Source of the DNA: Geomonas oryzae
GTDB taxonomy: Bacteria; Desulfobacterota; Desulfuromonadia; Geobacterales; Geobacteraceae
Length of the DNA stretch: 64,000 bases
Assembly (NCBI RefSeq): GCF_004117875.1
Contig: NZ_RAHW01000001.1
Span: 930,001 to 994,000, forward strand
Reading direction: 5' to 3'
In this document: positions 18,689 through 26,409 of the stretch, piece after piece
Layout of the letters: each line of letters opens with the position of its first letter
How positions within the stretch are numbered: the stretch's first letter is position 1
Position numbers and translations under genes: made by a program
Notes under the pieces: model-generated
Database searches by the model: none
Told to the model about the DNA's origin: nothing
What the model saw: only the letters and a program-made list of their open reading frames with translations

Positions 18689-18698
18689 TCTTTTGTGG

Positions 18699-18731
18699 AC
18701 GGCCCCCCGGAAACGGAGGGGCCGTTTTTTT
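18699..18731 (+). terminator. Rho-independent terminator of the pilT operon
   Basis: ACGGCCCC...GGGGCCGT GC-rich stem with a short loop around GGAAAC, followed by seven T residues. Confidence 0.85.
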
Positions 18732-18740
18732 GTCCGAGGG

Positions 18741-18842
18741 TCGGACCCGTCCGACCCGTCCGACCCGTCCGACTGGTCCGACCCGTCCGACTGGTCTGAC
18801 GTTGAACGTTGAACGTTGAACGTTGAACGTTGAACGTTGAAC
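18741..18842. repeat. Two adjacent tandem repeats (9-bp and 7-bp units)
   Basis: 18744-18800 carries about six 9-bp units CCGACCCGT or CCGACTGGT. It runs directly into 18801-18842, which is six perfect copies of the 7-bp unit GTTGAAC. The array ends 27 bp before the aminotransferase start. Confidence 0.9.
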
Positions 18843-18869
18843 GGCTTTTGCCGTTGCAGGAGCTGCCGC

Positions 18870-20045
18870 ATGAAGTTCCCGGTTTCCCCCCTGGTGCGTG
18901 GAGTGCACCCGCCCCCCATCTCCGAGGTGAAGGGATGGCTCGCCGCGGCGAGCCCGGAACTCCCCCTCATCGACCTCTGCCAGGCGATCCCCGACTACCC
19001 GCCCCCCCCCGAGCTGATCGACCACCTGGAAGAGGTGATGCGCGACCCGCTCACCTCGCGCTACAGCATCGACGAGGGGCTCCCCGAGGTGCGCGATGCG
19101 GTCTGCCGCGGCTACCGCGAACTCTACGGCGCCTGCATCGACCCCTCCCGGATCTGCCTCACCATCGGCGCGAGCCAGGCGCTGTGGCTCGCCATGGTGA
19201 CCCTGTGCCGCGCGGGGGACGAGGTGATCGTGCAGCTCCCCGCCTACTTCGACCACCCCATGGCGCTCGCCTCCTTGGGCATCCGCTGCGTCTTCGCCCC
19301 CTTCGACGAGAAGACGGGGGGACTCCCGGACCTCGCCGCCATAGAGGCGCTCATCACCGACAAAACACGCGCCATCCTCATCGTCACGCCGAGCAACCCG
19401 ACCGGTGCGGTGACCCCGCCGGTCACGGTGCGCGAGCTCTACGCGCTCGCCCGCCGCCGCAACCTGGCGCTCGTCCTCGACGAGACCTACAACAGCTTCA
19501 TCACCGGCGGCGTGAGACCGCACCGGCTCTTCGAGGACCCGAACTGGGGGGACCACTTCGTCCACATCGCCTCCTTCGGCAAGACCTTCGCCCTCACCGG
19601 CTACCGTGCCGGGATGCTCGCCGCCTCCAAGGAGTTCATCGGCCACGCCCTCAAGGTGCAGGACACCATGGCGGTCTGCCAGCCGCGGGTGACCCAGCAC
19701 GCGGTCAAATACGGTTTCGAGCACCTGGGTGAATGGGTCGCGCGCAACCGGGTCATGATGGAGCGGCGCCACGAGGTGTTCCGTGCCGAGATGGAGAAGG
19801 CGGGCAACCCGTTTCGCCTGGTGGCGAGCGGGCCGTTCTTCGGGTGGGTGGCGCATCCGTGCAGCGGGAAGACCGGCCGCCAGGTCGTGAAGCGGCTGGT
19901 GGAGGAGGCGGGGATGCTGCTTTTGCCGGGCGAGGTGTTCGGCCCCGGCCTGGAAGGGTACCTGCGCCTCGCCTTCGGGAACGTCACCGAAGATGCCATT
20001 CCCGAGGCGGTGCGCAGGTTCAGGGAGTTCGAGGTGTCGTCCTAG
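18870..20045 (+). CDS. PLP-dependent class I/II aminotransferase
   Basis: 391 residues from ATG 18870 (AGGAG nine bases ahead). The fold-type I pattern is clear: the substrate-loop region LCQAIPDYPPP, the cofactor-pocket glycine/alanine region TIGASQALWLA, the conserved TPSNPTG, DETYNSF, and the Schiff-base lysine in SFGKTFALTGYRAG. The arginine that binds the substrate carboxylate is probably in LRLAFGN near the C-terminus. The family includes aspartate, aromatic and kynurenine-type enzymes; the specific amino donor cannot be fixed from sequence. No biosynthetic neighbours help. Confidence 0.88.
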   Translation: MKFPVSPLVRGVHPPPISEVKGWLAAASPELPLIDLCQAIPDYPPPPELIDHLEEVMRDPLTSRYSIDEGLPEVRDAVCRGYRELYGACIDPSRICLTIGASQALWLAMVTLCRAGDEVIVQLPAYFDHPMALASLGIRCVFAPFDEKTGGLPDLAAIEALITDKTRAILIVTPSNPTGAVTPPVTVRELYALARRRNLALVLDETYNSFITGGVRPHRLFEDPNWGDHFVHIASFGKTFALTGYRAGMLAASKEFIGHALKVQDTMAVCQPRVTQHAVKYGFEHLGEWVARNRVMMERRHEVFRAEMEKAGNPFRLVASGPFFGWVAHPCSGKTGRQVVKRLVEEAGMLLLPGEVFGPGLEGYLRLAFGNVTEDAIPEAVRRFREFEVSS

Positions 20046-20057
20046 GCTCCTTGCTTC

Positions 20058-20897
20058 CTACAGCGCTTCCTGCAGAAAGTCGATCAGCCCGTCGTTCACC
20101 TCTTCGGCGTGGGTCCAGTTGAGGCCGTGCGGCGCGCCGGCGACCACGACGAGGCGGCTTCCCGCCACCGCCTCGTGCGTCCGGCTCCCGGTGGCGGCGA
20201 AGGGGAGGATCCGGTCGTCGTCGCCGTGGATCACCAGGGTGGGGATCTTGATGCTCAGAAGGTCGTCCCTGAAATCGGTGAGCCAGGAGGTCACGCAGGC
20301 CAGGGTCCCGATGGGGGACGCCCCCGCCGCGATGTTCCAGCCAAGACGCAGCACCTCCTCGCTTACCTGCCTCCTCCCCAGGGCATGCACGTTGTAGAAA
20401 TTCCCCAGAAAGCTCGTCAGAAAAGAGAGCCGGTCGCGCCCGATCCCCTGCCGGATCCCCTCGAAGATGCTCCCGTCAAGCCCGGCGGGGTTCTCCGGCG
20501 TCTTCAGCAGAAACGGGGGCACCGCCCCCATGAAGACCGCCTTTTGCACCCGCTCGGCACCGTAGCGGCCCAGGTAGCGCGCGACCTCGCCCCCACCCAT
20601 CGAGAAACCGACCAGCACCGCGTCGCGCAGGTCGAGTGCGTTCATCAGCACGTTTAGATCGGCGGCGAGCGTATCGTAGTCGTACCCGGTGGACGGCCTG
20701 CCCGACCCCCCGAACCCGCGCCGGTCGTAAGTGACCACCCGGTACCCTGCCTTCAGCAGCGCCGGCACCTGTTTCTCCCATGACCGGCTGCTAAGCGGCC
20801 AGCCGTGGATCAAAACCACCGGCTGCCCCTGTCCCATGTCCTCGTAGTACAGGTCGATGCTGCAGGAGTTCTCCTTCCCCACGGTGATGAAACTCAT
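20058..20897 (-). CDS. Alpha/beta hydrolase of the chloroperoxidase-like esterase group
   Basis: 279 residues. I chose the ATG at 20897 because AAGGAGGATAGCG precedes it. The oxyanion segment LIHGWPLSSRSWEKQ, the nucleophile elbow GFSMGGGEVARY, an acid region near VIHGDDD and the terminal histidine GAPHGLNWTHAEEV complete the Ser-Asp-His triad. This matches the non-haem chloroperoxidase/arylesterase subgroup, whose peroxidase activity is usually secondary to esterase activity. It is cytoplasmic and has no signal peptide. It converges tail-to-tail with the aminotransferase, with 12 bp between the stops. Confidence 0.87.
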   Translation of the reverse strand: MSFITVGKENSCSIDLYYEDMGQGQPVVLIHGWPLSSRSWEKQVPALLKAGYRVVTYDRRGFGGSGRPSTGYDYDTLAADLNVLMNALDLRDAVLVGFSMGGGEVARYLGRYGAERVQKAVFMGAVPPFLLKTPENPAGLDGSIFEGIRQGIGRDRLSFLTSFLGNFYNVHALGRRQVSEEVLRLGWNIAAGASPIGTLACVTSWLTDFRDDLLSIKIPTLVIHGDDDRILPFAATGSRTHEAVAGSRLVVVAGAPHGLNWTHAEEVNDGLIDFLQEAL

Positions 20898-21170
20898 CGC
20901 TATCCTCCTTCTGGGGCGCTTTTTAGGCCCCGGCTTGGATGGGCGCTGCGGCACAAGCTGTTCAGATACAGCATTTTACCTTCAAGTCAACCTTCCTCCA
21001 CACTTTCCCAAGCGGTGCGCAATCACCTATTTCCTTGTCCACTTCCCTTGTGTCATCTTATATTGCCAAACCCGCACTATCTGTGTGGAAAATGCTCAAG
21101 CTATCTCTGTCCATCGCCGATCAGTAAACCAACTTCACGTGTCATTGATTCTGTCTCAAACAGGCGACTG

Positions 21171-22271
21171 ATGAACCAATCTCCTATTGCCATCCGCTAT
21201 GCAGTCAAAGTGATCTGGGTGATGCTGCTTCTGCAGTTCTTTGCCGTTGCGGCTGCCGGTGCGCCCTTGGCTTCCAAAGTAACAAGGCCCGCCGCGGAGC
21301 CGACGGTGATCACCTTCGTCTATTTCCCGATGGCGGTCCCCGTCGCCGTTCTCGGGGAAACGCTGAAAAGGGACCGCCTGCTCAAGCGGGAGCTGGAGCG
21401 GGCCGGCTGCAGCATCGCGTTTCGCACCCTGGCCAAGGGAGCCGATGCGGTCCCGCTGGTGCACAGCCGCCAGGTCGACGCGGTGATGTTCTCGGACATG
21501 CCCGCCATCGAGGCGGCAAGCTCGAGCGACCTCGTCATCGCGGGGACGGTGAAGCGGAGCTATTCCTCGGTGCTCGCGCGCAGCAACGTGGTGCTGGAGC
21601 AGCTGGCCGGGAAAAAGGTGGGTAACGTTCCCGGTTCCACCTCCCACTATGCCTTGTTGCAGGCGCTCGCCTCGGTCCGCCTCTCGGAGCGCGAGGTGAA
21701 CCTGGTCCCCATGGAGTTGCAAAAGCTGCCGGAGGCGCTGGCACAGGGGCGTATCGACGCCTTCGCCGCCTGGGAGCCGACGCCGACCATGACCATGAAG
21801 AAGTACCCGGGACAGTTCTGCGTCATCTACCGTCAGGTGAGCCTTTCCTTCTTCGCCCTTTCCGGAGGGCTGCTGCAGGTTAACCGTCCCGCGGCGGACG
21901 CGCTCTTGGCGGCTCTCATCCGGGCCGTGCGCTGGCTCAAGAAGGGGAGCAACCTGAACACGGCCAGCCGCTGGGCGGTCCAGGGGATGACGGCCTTCAG
22001 CGGCAGGAACGCGGAGGTCACCGCCGCCGACATCGCGGCGATCACCCGCAGCGACCTCCTCGACGTCCCCGCGGCACCGCTCATCTCAGCCGCGGACCGT
22101 GACCCGAACTCGAACCTGCTGCGCGAGTTCGACTTCCTGAAGAGCATCGGCAGGATCCCGGCCAACGCCTCGCGTGAGCGGGTTCGTTCCAGCATCCGTC
22201 CCGATCTTCTGGAGTCCGTCCTCGGCAGGCGCTCGCGGTTTCGCCTGACCACCTTTGACTACGCGCCGTGA
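21171..22271 (+). CDS. Periplasmic substrate-binding protein, NMT1/SsuA-like (first of two)
   Basis: 366 residues from ATG 21171, which gives a proper signal peptide (hydrophobic 12-30, cleavage after AAAGA). The body resembles the NrtA/SsuA/ThiY binding-protein class: VHSRQVDAVMFSDMPAI, LAGKKVGNVPGSTSHYALLQAL, GRIDAFAAWEPTPTM. The C-terminus extends the family with EFDFLKSIGRIP and RLTTFDY, which also appear in the next gene, so the two are paralogues. No ABC permease or ATPase is nearby. The gene is followed 17 bp later by its paralogue, which in turn overlaps a hybrid kinase, suggesting a sensory role. Confidence 0.85.
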   Translation: MNQSPIAIRYAVKVIWVMLLLQFFAVAAAGAPLASKVTRPAAEPTVITFVYFPMAVPVAVLGETLKRDRLLKRELERAGCSIAFRTLAKGADAVPLVHSRQVDAVMFSDMPAIEAASSSDLVIAGTVKRSYSSVLARSNVVLEQLAGKKVGNVPGSTSHYALLQALASVRLSEREVNLVPMELQKLPEALAQGRIDAFAAWEPTPTMTMKKYPGQFCVIYRQVSLSFFALSGGLLQVNRPAADALLAALIRAVRWLKKGSNLNTASRWAVQGMTAFSGRNAEVTAADIAAITRSDLLDVPAAPLISAADRDPNSNLLREFDFLKSIGRIPANASRERVRSSIRPDLLESVLGRRSRFRLTTFDYAP

Positions 22272-22288
22272 GCGCCGGAGGATAACGT

Positions 22289-23377
22289 ATGCCAGCCACT
22301 CCCGCCCGCAGGGCGTGCCACGCCCTGCTTCGTTTTCGCCGACTGCATCTTGCGCTTCTCGTGCTGCTCGTCCTCGTTCCCGCCGCGGTAGCGGCGAAAC
22401 CGGTGCCGCTTGGCTTCAGCTACCAGCCGCTCGCCTCTCCGGGGGGGGCGCTCGCCGCGGCGCTGCAGCGCGACCGCATCCTGCGCGATGCACTTGTCCG
22501 CCAAGGCTTCCAGCTGACCATGCTCCCGGTGCGCGACGGGGGCGAGGCGGTCACGCAGCTTGCCCAGGGACGCGCGGTGCTCTCCACGATTGGGGATATG
22601 CCCTTCATAAAGGCGGTCGCCTCAGGGATGCCGCTTTGCGCCGTGACGCTGCTCAAGCAGAACTACGTCTCCGTGATCGGTCCCAAGGGGATGATGGCCG
22701 CCGATCTGAAAGGAAAGCGGATCGGCAACGCCTTCGGGACCACCGGGCACTTCGCGCTCATGAAGACCCTGGCCGGAAGCGGGCTGGGCGAAGCGGATGC
22801 GGTGCTGGTCCCGATGGAGGTGAACGAGATGGAGGACGCCCTCCTGAAGGGGAGCATCGACGCCTACGCGGCCTGGGCCCCCACCCCGGAACTCACCCTC
22901 GCGCGCTATCCTGACCGCTTCGCCGCCATCGGCAAGCAAAAAAGCGTCGCCTTCCTCGCCATGAGCGGCAAGGTCGCCGAGCTCCACCCGGAGGTCCCCC
23001 GCCTGCTCGCCGCGGCGCTGACGCGGGCCCTGATGTGGGTGGAACGGGACCGGGGCGCGCTGCAAAAAGTCGCACAGTGGAATGCGGCGGACATCGCGGC
23101 CCTGAACGGCAAACCGCTGCCGCAGGGCGCCCAGGCGCGCCTGGTCCAGGACCTGCGCTCGGATTTTAAGGCGGTAGGCAGGGTGCCCCGGCTCCCGAGG
23201 GGGATCGAGGCGGACGGCTCGAGCCTTTGCGACGAGTTCCTCTTCCTGAAAAAGCTCGGCAAGGTGCCCGCTTCGGTGCAGTGGTCCATGCTGAAGGGAA
23301 GCTTCAAGTTCGAATACCTCGACCATGTGATGAAAAACCCGAAACAGTACCGCCTCACCAGGTTCGACTATGACTGA
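22289..23377 (+). CDS. Periplasmic substrate-binding protein, NMT1/SsuA-like (second of two)
   Basis: 362 residues with a strong ribosome site (CGGAGGATAACG). The signal peptide spans about 18-36 and ends AVAA. Paralogue of the preceding protein, with matching blocks: LAQGRAVLSTIGDMPFIKA, LKGKRIGNAFGTTGHFALMKTL, GSIDAYAAWAPTPEL, EFLFLKKLGKVPAS and RLTRFDYD. Its stop overlaps the kinase start by 8 bp, so translation is coupled. It probably binds a small anionic or heterocyclic ligand as its family does, but the ligand is unknown. With no transport genes it most likely presents the ligand to the kinase's periplasmic domain. Confidence 0.85.
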   Translation: MPATPARRACHALLRFRRLHLALLVLLVLVPAAVAAKPVPLGFSYQPLASPGGALAAALQRDRILRDALVRQGFQLTMLPVRDGGEAVTQLAQGRAVLSTIGDMPFIKAVASGMPLCAVTLLKQNYVSVIGPKGMMAADLKGKRIGNAFGTTGHFALMKTLAGSGLGEADAVLVPMEVNEMEDALLKGSIDAYAAWAPTPELTLARYPDRFAAIGKQKSVAFLAMSGKVAELHPEVPRLLAAALTRALMWVERDRGALQKVAQWNAADIAALNGKPLPQGAQARLVQDLRSDFKAVGRVPRLPRGIEADGSSLCDEFLFLKKLGKVPASVQWSMLKGSFKFEYLDHVMKNPKQYRLTRFDYD

Positions 23378-26180
23378 GGAAACGGCCGCACATCCCAGGC
23401 CGCGCATGCCCTGGCACTCCGGGATCGGCGGACGGGTCGTCATCACCTTCTGCACCCTCTCCCTGTTGGTCCTCATGGCGGTGCAACTGAGCGAGCTCTA
23501 CGGCCTTCCCTTCGGGGTGACCAAGGGGAGGGTCGCCGACAGCACCGCCAAGGAACTCACCGTCCTTTCCTCCATCGCCGACGGCAACAAGAAGCTCATC
23601 ACCTCCTGGCTCGAGGAGCGCCACTCCGACACCCTTTCCGTCGCCAGTGCCCCCGCCGTCAGGTCCCTCGCGGTGCAACGGGTCCGCGCCGGCAAGCAGC
23701 CGGCGGACCGGGCGCTTGGCGAGTGGCTGGAGGTGGTGCGCTCCGCTTACCGCTACGAGGCGGTCCGCATCGTCGACCCCCAAACCGGTGCGCTGGTGGC
23801 GGGAGGTACCGATGACCTCCCCGATCCCCCGCTCGCCCCGGCGCTCCTCGCGGAAGCTTCCCGCCCGGGTAGCGACGAAACCGTGAGCTTTCTCCCGGGC
23901 GGCCCCGGGCGCAGCGCGCGGCTGCACCTGATCAGGCAGGTAGGCCAGGACCTGACCCCGGACGAGCGGCCGGTCCTGCTCCTTGACTTTTCCGTGGACC
24001 TGGACCAGGTCATGAAGCCGCTTCTGGAAGGTTCCATCGCCGGGGTCCTCGGGCGCTCCGGAGAGGTGGTCATGGTGGACGGCAAACGCCGCTTCCTCAT
24101 GACCACAAGGCACCCGATGCCGGGGGGAACCCCCGCGATACCGCTTGTCACGGTGGACGGCGGCAAGGCGACGCGCCTTGCCACGGAGGGGAGCGAGGGG
24201 GCGATCAGGACGCTCGACTACCGCGGTGCCCCGGTGCTCGCCGCCTTCAGGCACATCCCGTTAAACCCCGAGGTCTCCTGGGGGATGGTGGTGAAGATCG
24301 ACGAGGCCGAGGCGATGGCGCCGGTGCGCCGGCAGCTCAAGCGCGCCCTCGTCTTCAGCGCGCTCGGGATCGCGGTCACCCTTTGCTGCGCCCTCGTGGT
24401 GGCCCGGGTGCTGGGGCGCCCCCTGGAGCGGATCGCCAGGACCGCGGCGGAGATCGAGGGGGGCGACCTGACCCTCAGGGTCCCCCTGGAGGGGACCAGG
24501 GAGACCATCGAGCTTGCCTATTCCTTCAACGCCATGGTGGACCGGCTGAAGCAGTCGCAAGAGGGGCTCGAACAGCGCGTGGTCGAGCGTACCCTGCAGC
24601 TTGAGGCGCTGAACCGCGAGCTGCAGCAGGAGATAACCGGGCGGGCGAGGGTGGAGGAGCGCCTCAGGGAGAGCAACGAGAAGTTCGCCGCCGCCTGGGA
24701 CAGCGCCCCCGTGATGATCTCGCTCACCTCGCTCGACGACTGGCGCTTTCTCGACGTGAACAACAAGTTCTGCACCACCTCCGGGTTCATCCGGGAGGAG
24801 GCGGTCGGTAAGACGGCGGTGGAAATCGGCTGGATCCGCCCCGAGGACGCCGTCGTCATCCGCGAGAAGCTCGCCCGCGAGGGGCGGATCCAGGACCTGG
24901 AGATCACCTGCCGCACGAGAAGCGGGGAACCCCTCCTCTGCCGGCGCTGGGGCGAGGTGATCACCCTCGCCGGACGCAAGGCGCTCCTTTCCATCGTCAT
25001 GGACATCACCCAGTACCGGAAGGTGGAAGAGCAGTTCTACCAGGCGCAGAAGATGGAGTCGGTGGGGAGGCTCGCAGGCGGGGTCGCCCACGATTTCAAC
25101 AACATGCTGAGCGTGATCCTGGGGCACGCCGAGCTTTGCCTGATGGACCCGGAGCACTCGCCGATGCAGCGCCGGCACCTGGAGGCGATCCGCGACGCCG
25201 GTGCACGCTCGGCCGAGATCACCAAGCAGCTTCTGGCCTTCGCGCGGCGCCAGATCGCCGAGCCGAAGGTCCTCGACCTGAACGGGACGGTGGCCGGCAT
25301 GCTCCGCATGCTGGAGCGCCTGATCGGGGAAGGGATCGAGCTGGTCTGGATCCCCGGCGCCGGACCGTGCCGGGTGAAGATCGACCCCGCCCAGGTGGAC
25401 CAGATGCTCGCGAACCTCTGCGTCAACGCCCGCGACGCCATCGCCGGGATCGGCAAACTGACCATTCGTACGGAAAACGTCGTCCTGAGCGAGGCGGAGT
25501 GCCGCGGCAAGGGGGACCTCATACCCGGCGCCTACGTGCTCCTGTCCGTCACCGACACCGGGGAAGGGATCGACGAGCCGCTCCTCGAGCACATCTTCGA
25601 GCCCTTCTTCACCACCAAGGAGATGGGGAAGGGGACCGGGCTCGGCCTCGCCACCGTGTTCGGCATCGTGAAGCAGAACCAGGGGGGGATCCGGGTGGAA
25701 AGCCGCAAGGGGGAGGGGACCACCTTCGCTATCTTCCTCCCGGCGGTCGAGACCGGGGCAGCCGAGGGACCGGAGGAGAAGGTCGTCGAACCTATCCAGG
25801 GGGGGGAGGAGACCATCCTCCTCGTGGAGGACGAGCCGTCGGTCATCGAGATGAGCCGCACCATCCTCGAGAACCTGGGGTACCGCCTCATGGTGGCGAG
25901 GGACCCGGAGGAGGCGCTGCGCCTTGTGGCGGAAGCGAAAGGGGGGGTCGATCTCCTGCTGACCGACGTGGTGATGCCGGGGATGAACGGCCGCGACCTC
26001 GCACAAAGGCTCCAGGCCCTGAGACCGGGACTCAAATGCCTTTTCATGTCCGGCTATACCGCCGACATCATCGCCGACCACGGCGTGGTGCACGACAGCG
26101 TGAACTTCCTGCAGAAACCGTTCGATGTCAGAAGCCTCGCCGCCAAGGTGAGGTCGGTCCTCTCCGGCGCCGCATCCTGA
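23370..26180 (+). CDS. Hybrid sensor histidine kinase: periplasmic sensor-HAMP-PAS-HisKA-HATPase-receiver
   Basis: 936 residues. Helices near 22-45 and 325-348 flank a periplasmic domain of about 275 residues with a double-Cache-like look. HAMP (about 345-400), a coiled coil, and PAS (about 440-555) follow. HisKA has its His near 573 in VAHDFNNMLSVILGHAELC, and HATPase has DTGEGID and [15 protein letters not shown]-terminal receiver has its Asp near 867 in LLTDVVMPGMNG. It overlaps the second binding-protein gene by 8 bp. LuxPQ-type systems show that a binding protein can signal through a partner kinase; that this is such a case is inference. Confidence 0.9.
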   Translation: MTEETAAHPRPRMPWHSGIGGRVVITFCTLSLLVLMAVQLSELYGLPFGVTKGRVADSTAKELTVLSSIADGNKKLITSWLEERHSDTLSVASAPAVRSLAVQRVRAGKQPADRALGEWLEVVRSAYRYEAVRIVDPQTGALVAGGTDDLPDPPLAPALLAEASRPGSDETVSFLPGGPGRSARLHLIRQVGQDLTPDERPVLLLDFSVDLDQVMKPLLEGSIAGVLGRSGEVVMVDGKRRFLMTTRHPMPGGTPAIPLVTVDGGKATRLATEGSEGAIRTLDYRGAPVLAAFRHIPLNPEVSWGMVVKIDEAEAMAPVRRQLKRALVFSALGIAVTLCCALVVARVLGRPLERIARTAAEIEGGDLTLRVPLEGTRETIELAYSFNAMVDRLKQSQEGLEQRVVERTLQLEALNRELQQEITGRARVEERLRESNEKFAAAWDSAPVMISLTSLDDWRFLDVNNKFCTTSGFIREEAVGKTAVEIGWIRPEDAVVIREKLAREGRIQDLEITCRTRSGEPLLCRRWGEVITLAGRKALLSIVMDITQYRKVEEQFYQAQKMESVGRLAGGVAHDFNNMLSVILGHAELCLMDPEHSPMQRRHLEAIRDAGARSAEITKQLLAFARRQIAEPKVLDLNGTVAGMLRMLERLIGEGIELVWIPGAGPCRVKIDPAQVDQMLANLCVNARDAIAGIGKLTIRTENVVLSEAECRGKGDLIPGAYVLLSVTDTGEGIDEPLLEHIFEPFFTTKEMGKGTGLGLATVFGIVKQNQGGIRVESRKGEGTTFAIFLPAVETGAAEGPEEKVVEPIQGGEETILLVEDEPSVIEMSRTILENLGYRLMVARDPEEALRLVAEAKGGVDLLLTDVVMPGMNGRDLAQRLQALRPGLKCLFMSGYTADIIADHGVVHDSVNFLQKPFDVRSLAAKVRSVLSGAAS

Positions 26181-26350
26181 GGCCGACCGACAACTGCCTC
26201 GTAATGGCCGGACCAAGGAATCACCCGGGCCCCTTCGCAACAAAGGTTCTTCCCGAAACTTCGGGGGAATCGCCCTTTGAGGTCTCTCCCTCCTTTGACG
26301 GGAGGGGGGCTAAAGGCACTTGTTCCCCTTAATTACGGGATCAAACCAAT

Positions 26351-26387
26351 AAAAAAGGCCCCCCGGCACGTGCCGGGGGGCCTCCTT
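26351..26387. terminator. Bidirectional GC-rich terminator
   Basis: AGGCCCCCCGGCACGTGCCGGGGGGCCT is an almost perfect palindrome. The A run on its left gives a T run on the minus strand, so it ends the chemoreceptor transcript, and it can also stop readthrough from the kinase. In the rest of the 229-bp gap I see only another imperfect hairpin near 26285-26310. Confidence 0.85.
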
Positions 26388-26409
26388 CATTTCCAGCGCG
26401 TACTTCGGG

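Noticed and set aside
20805-21170. N-terminal extension of the first SsuA-like protein
   Set aside because: The extension lies antisense to the hydrolase gene and would place the signal peptide in the interior; ATG 21171 gives a normal signal peptide.
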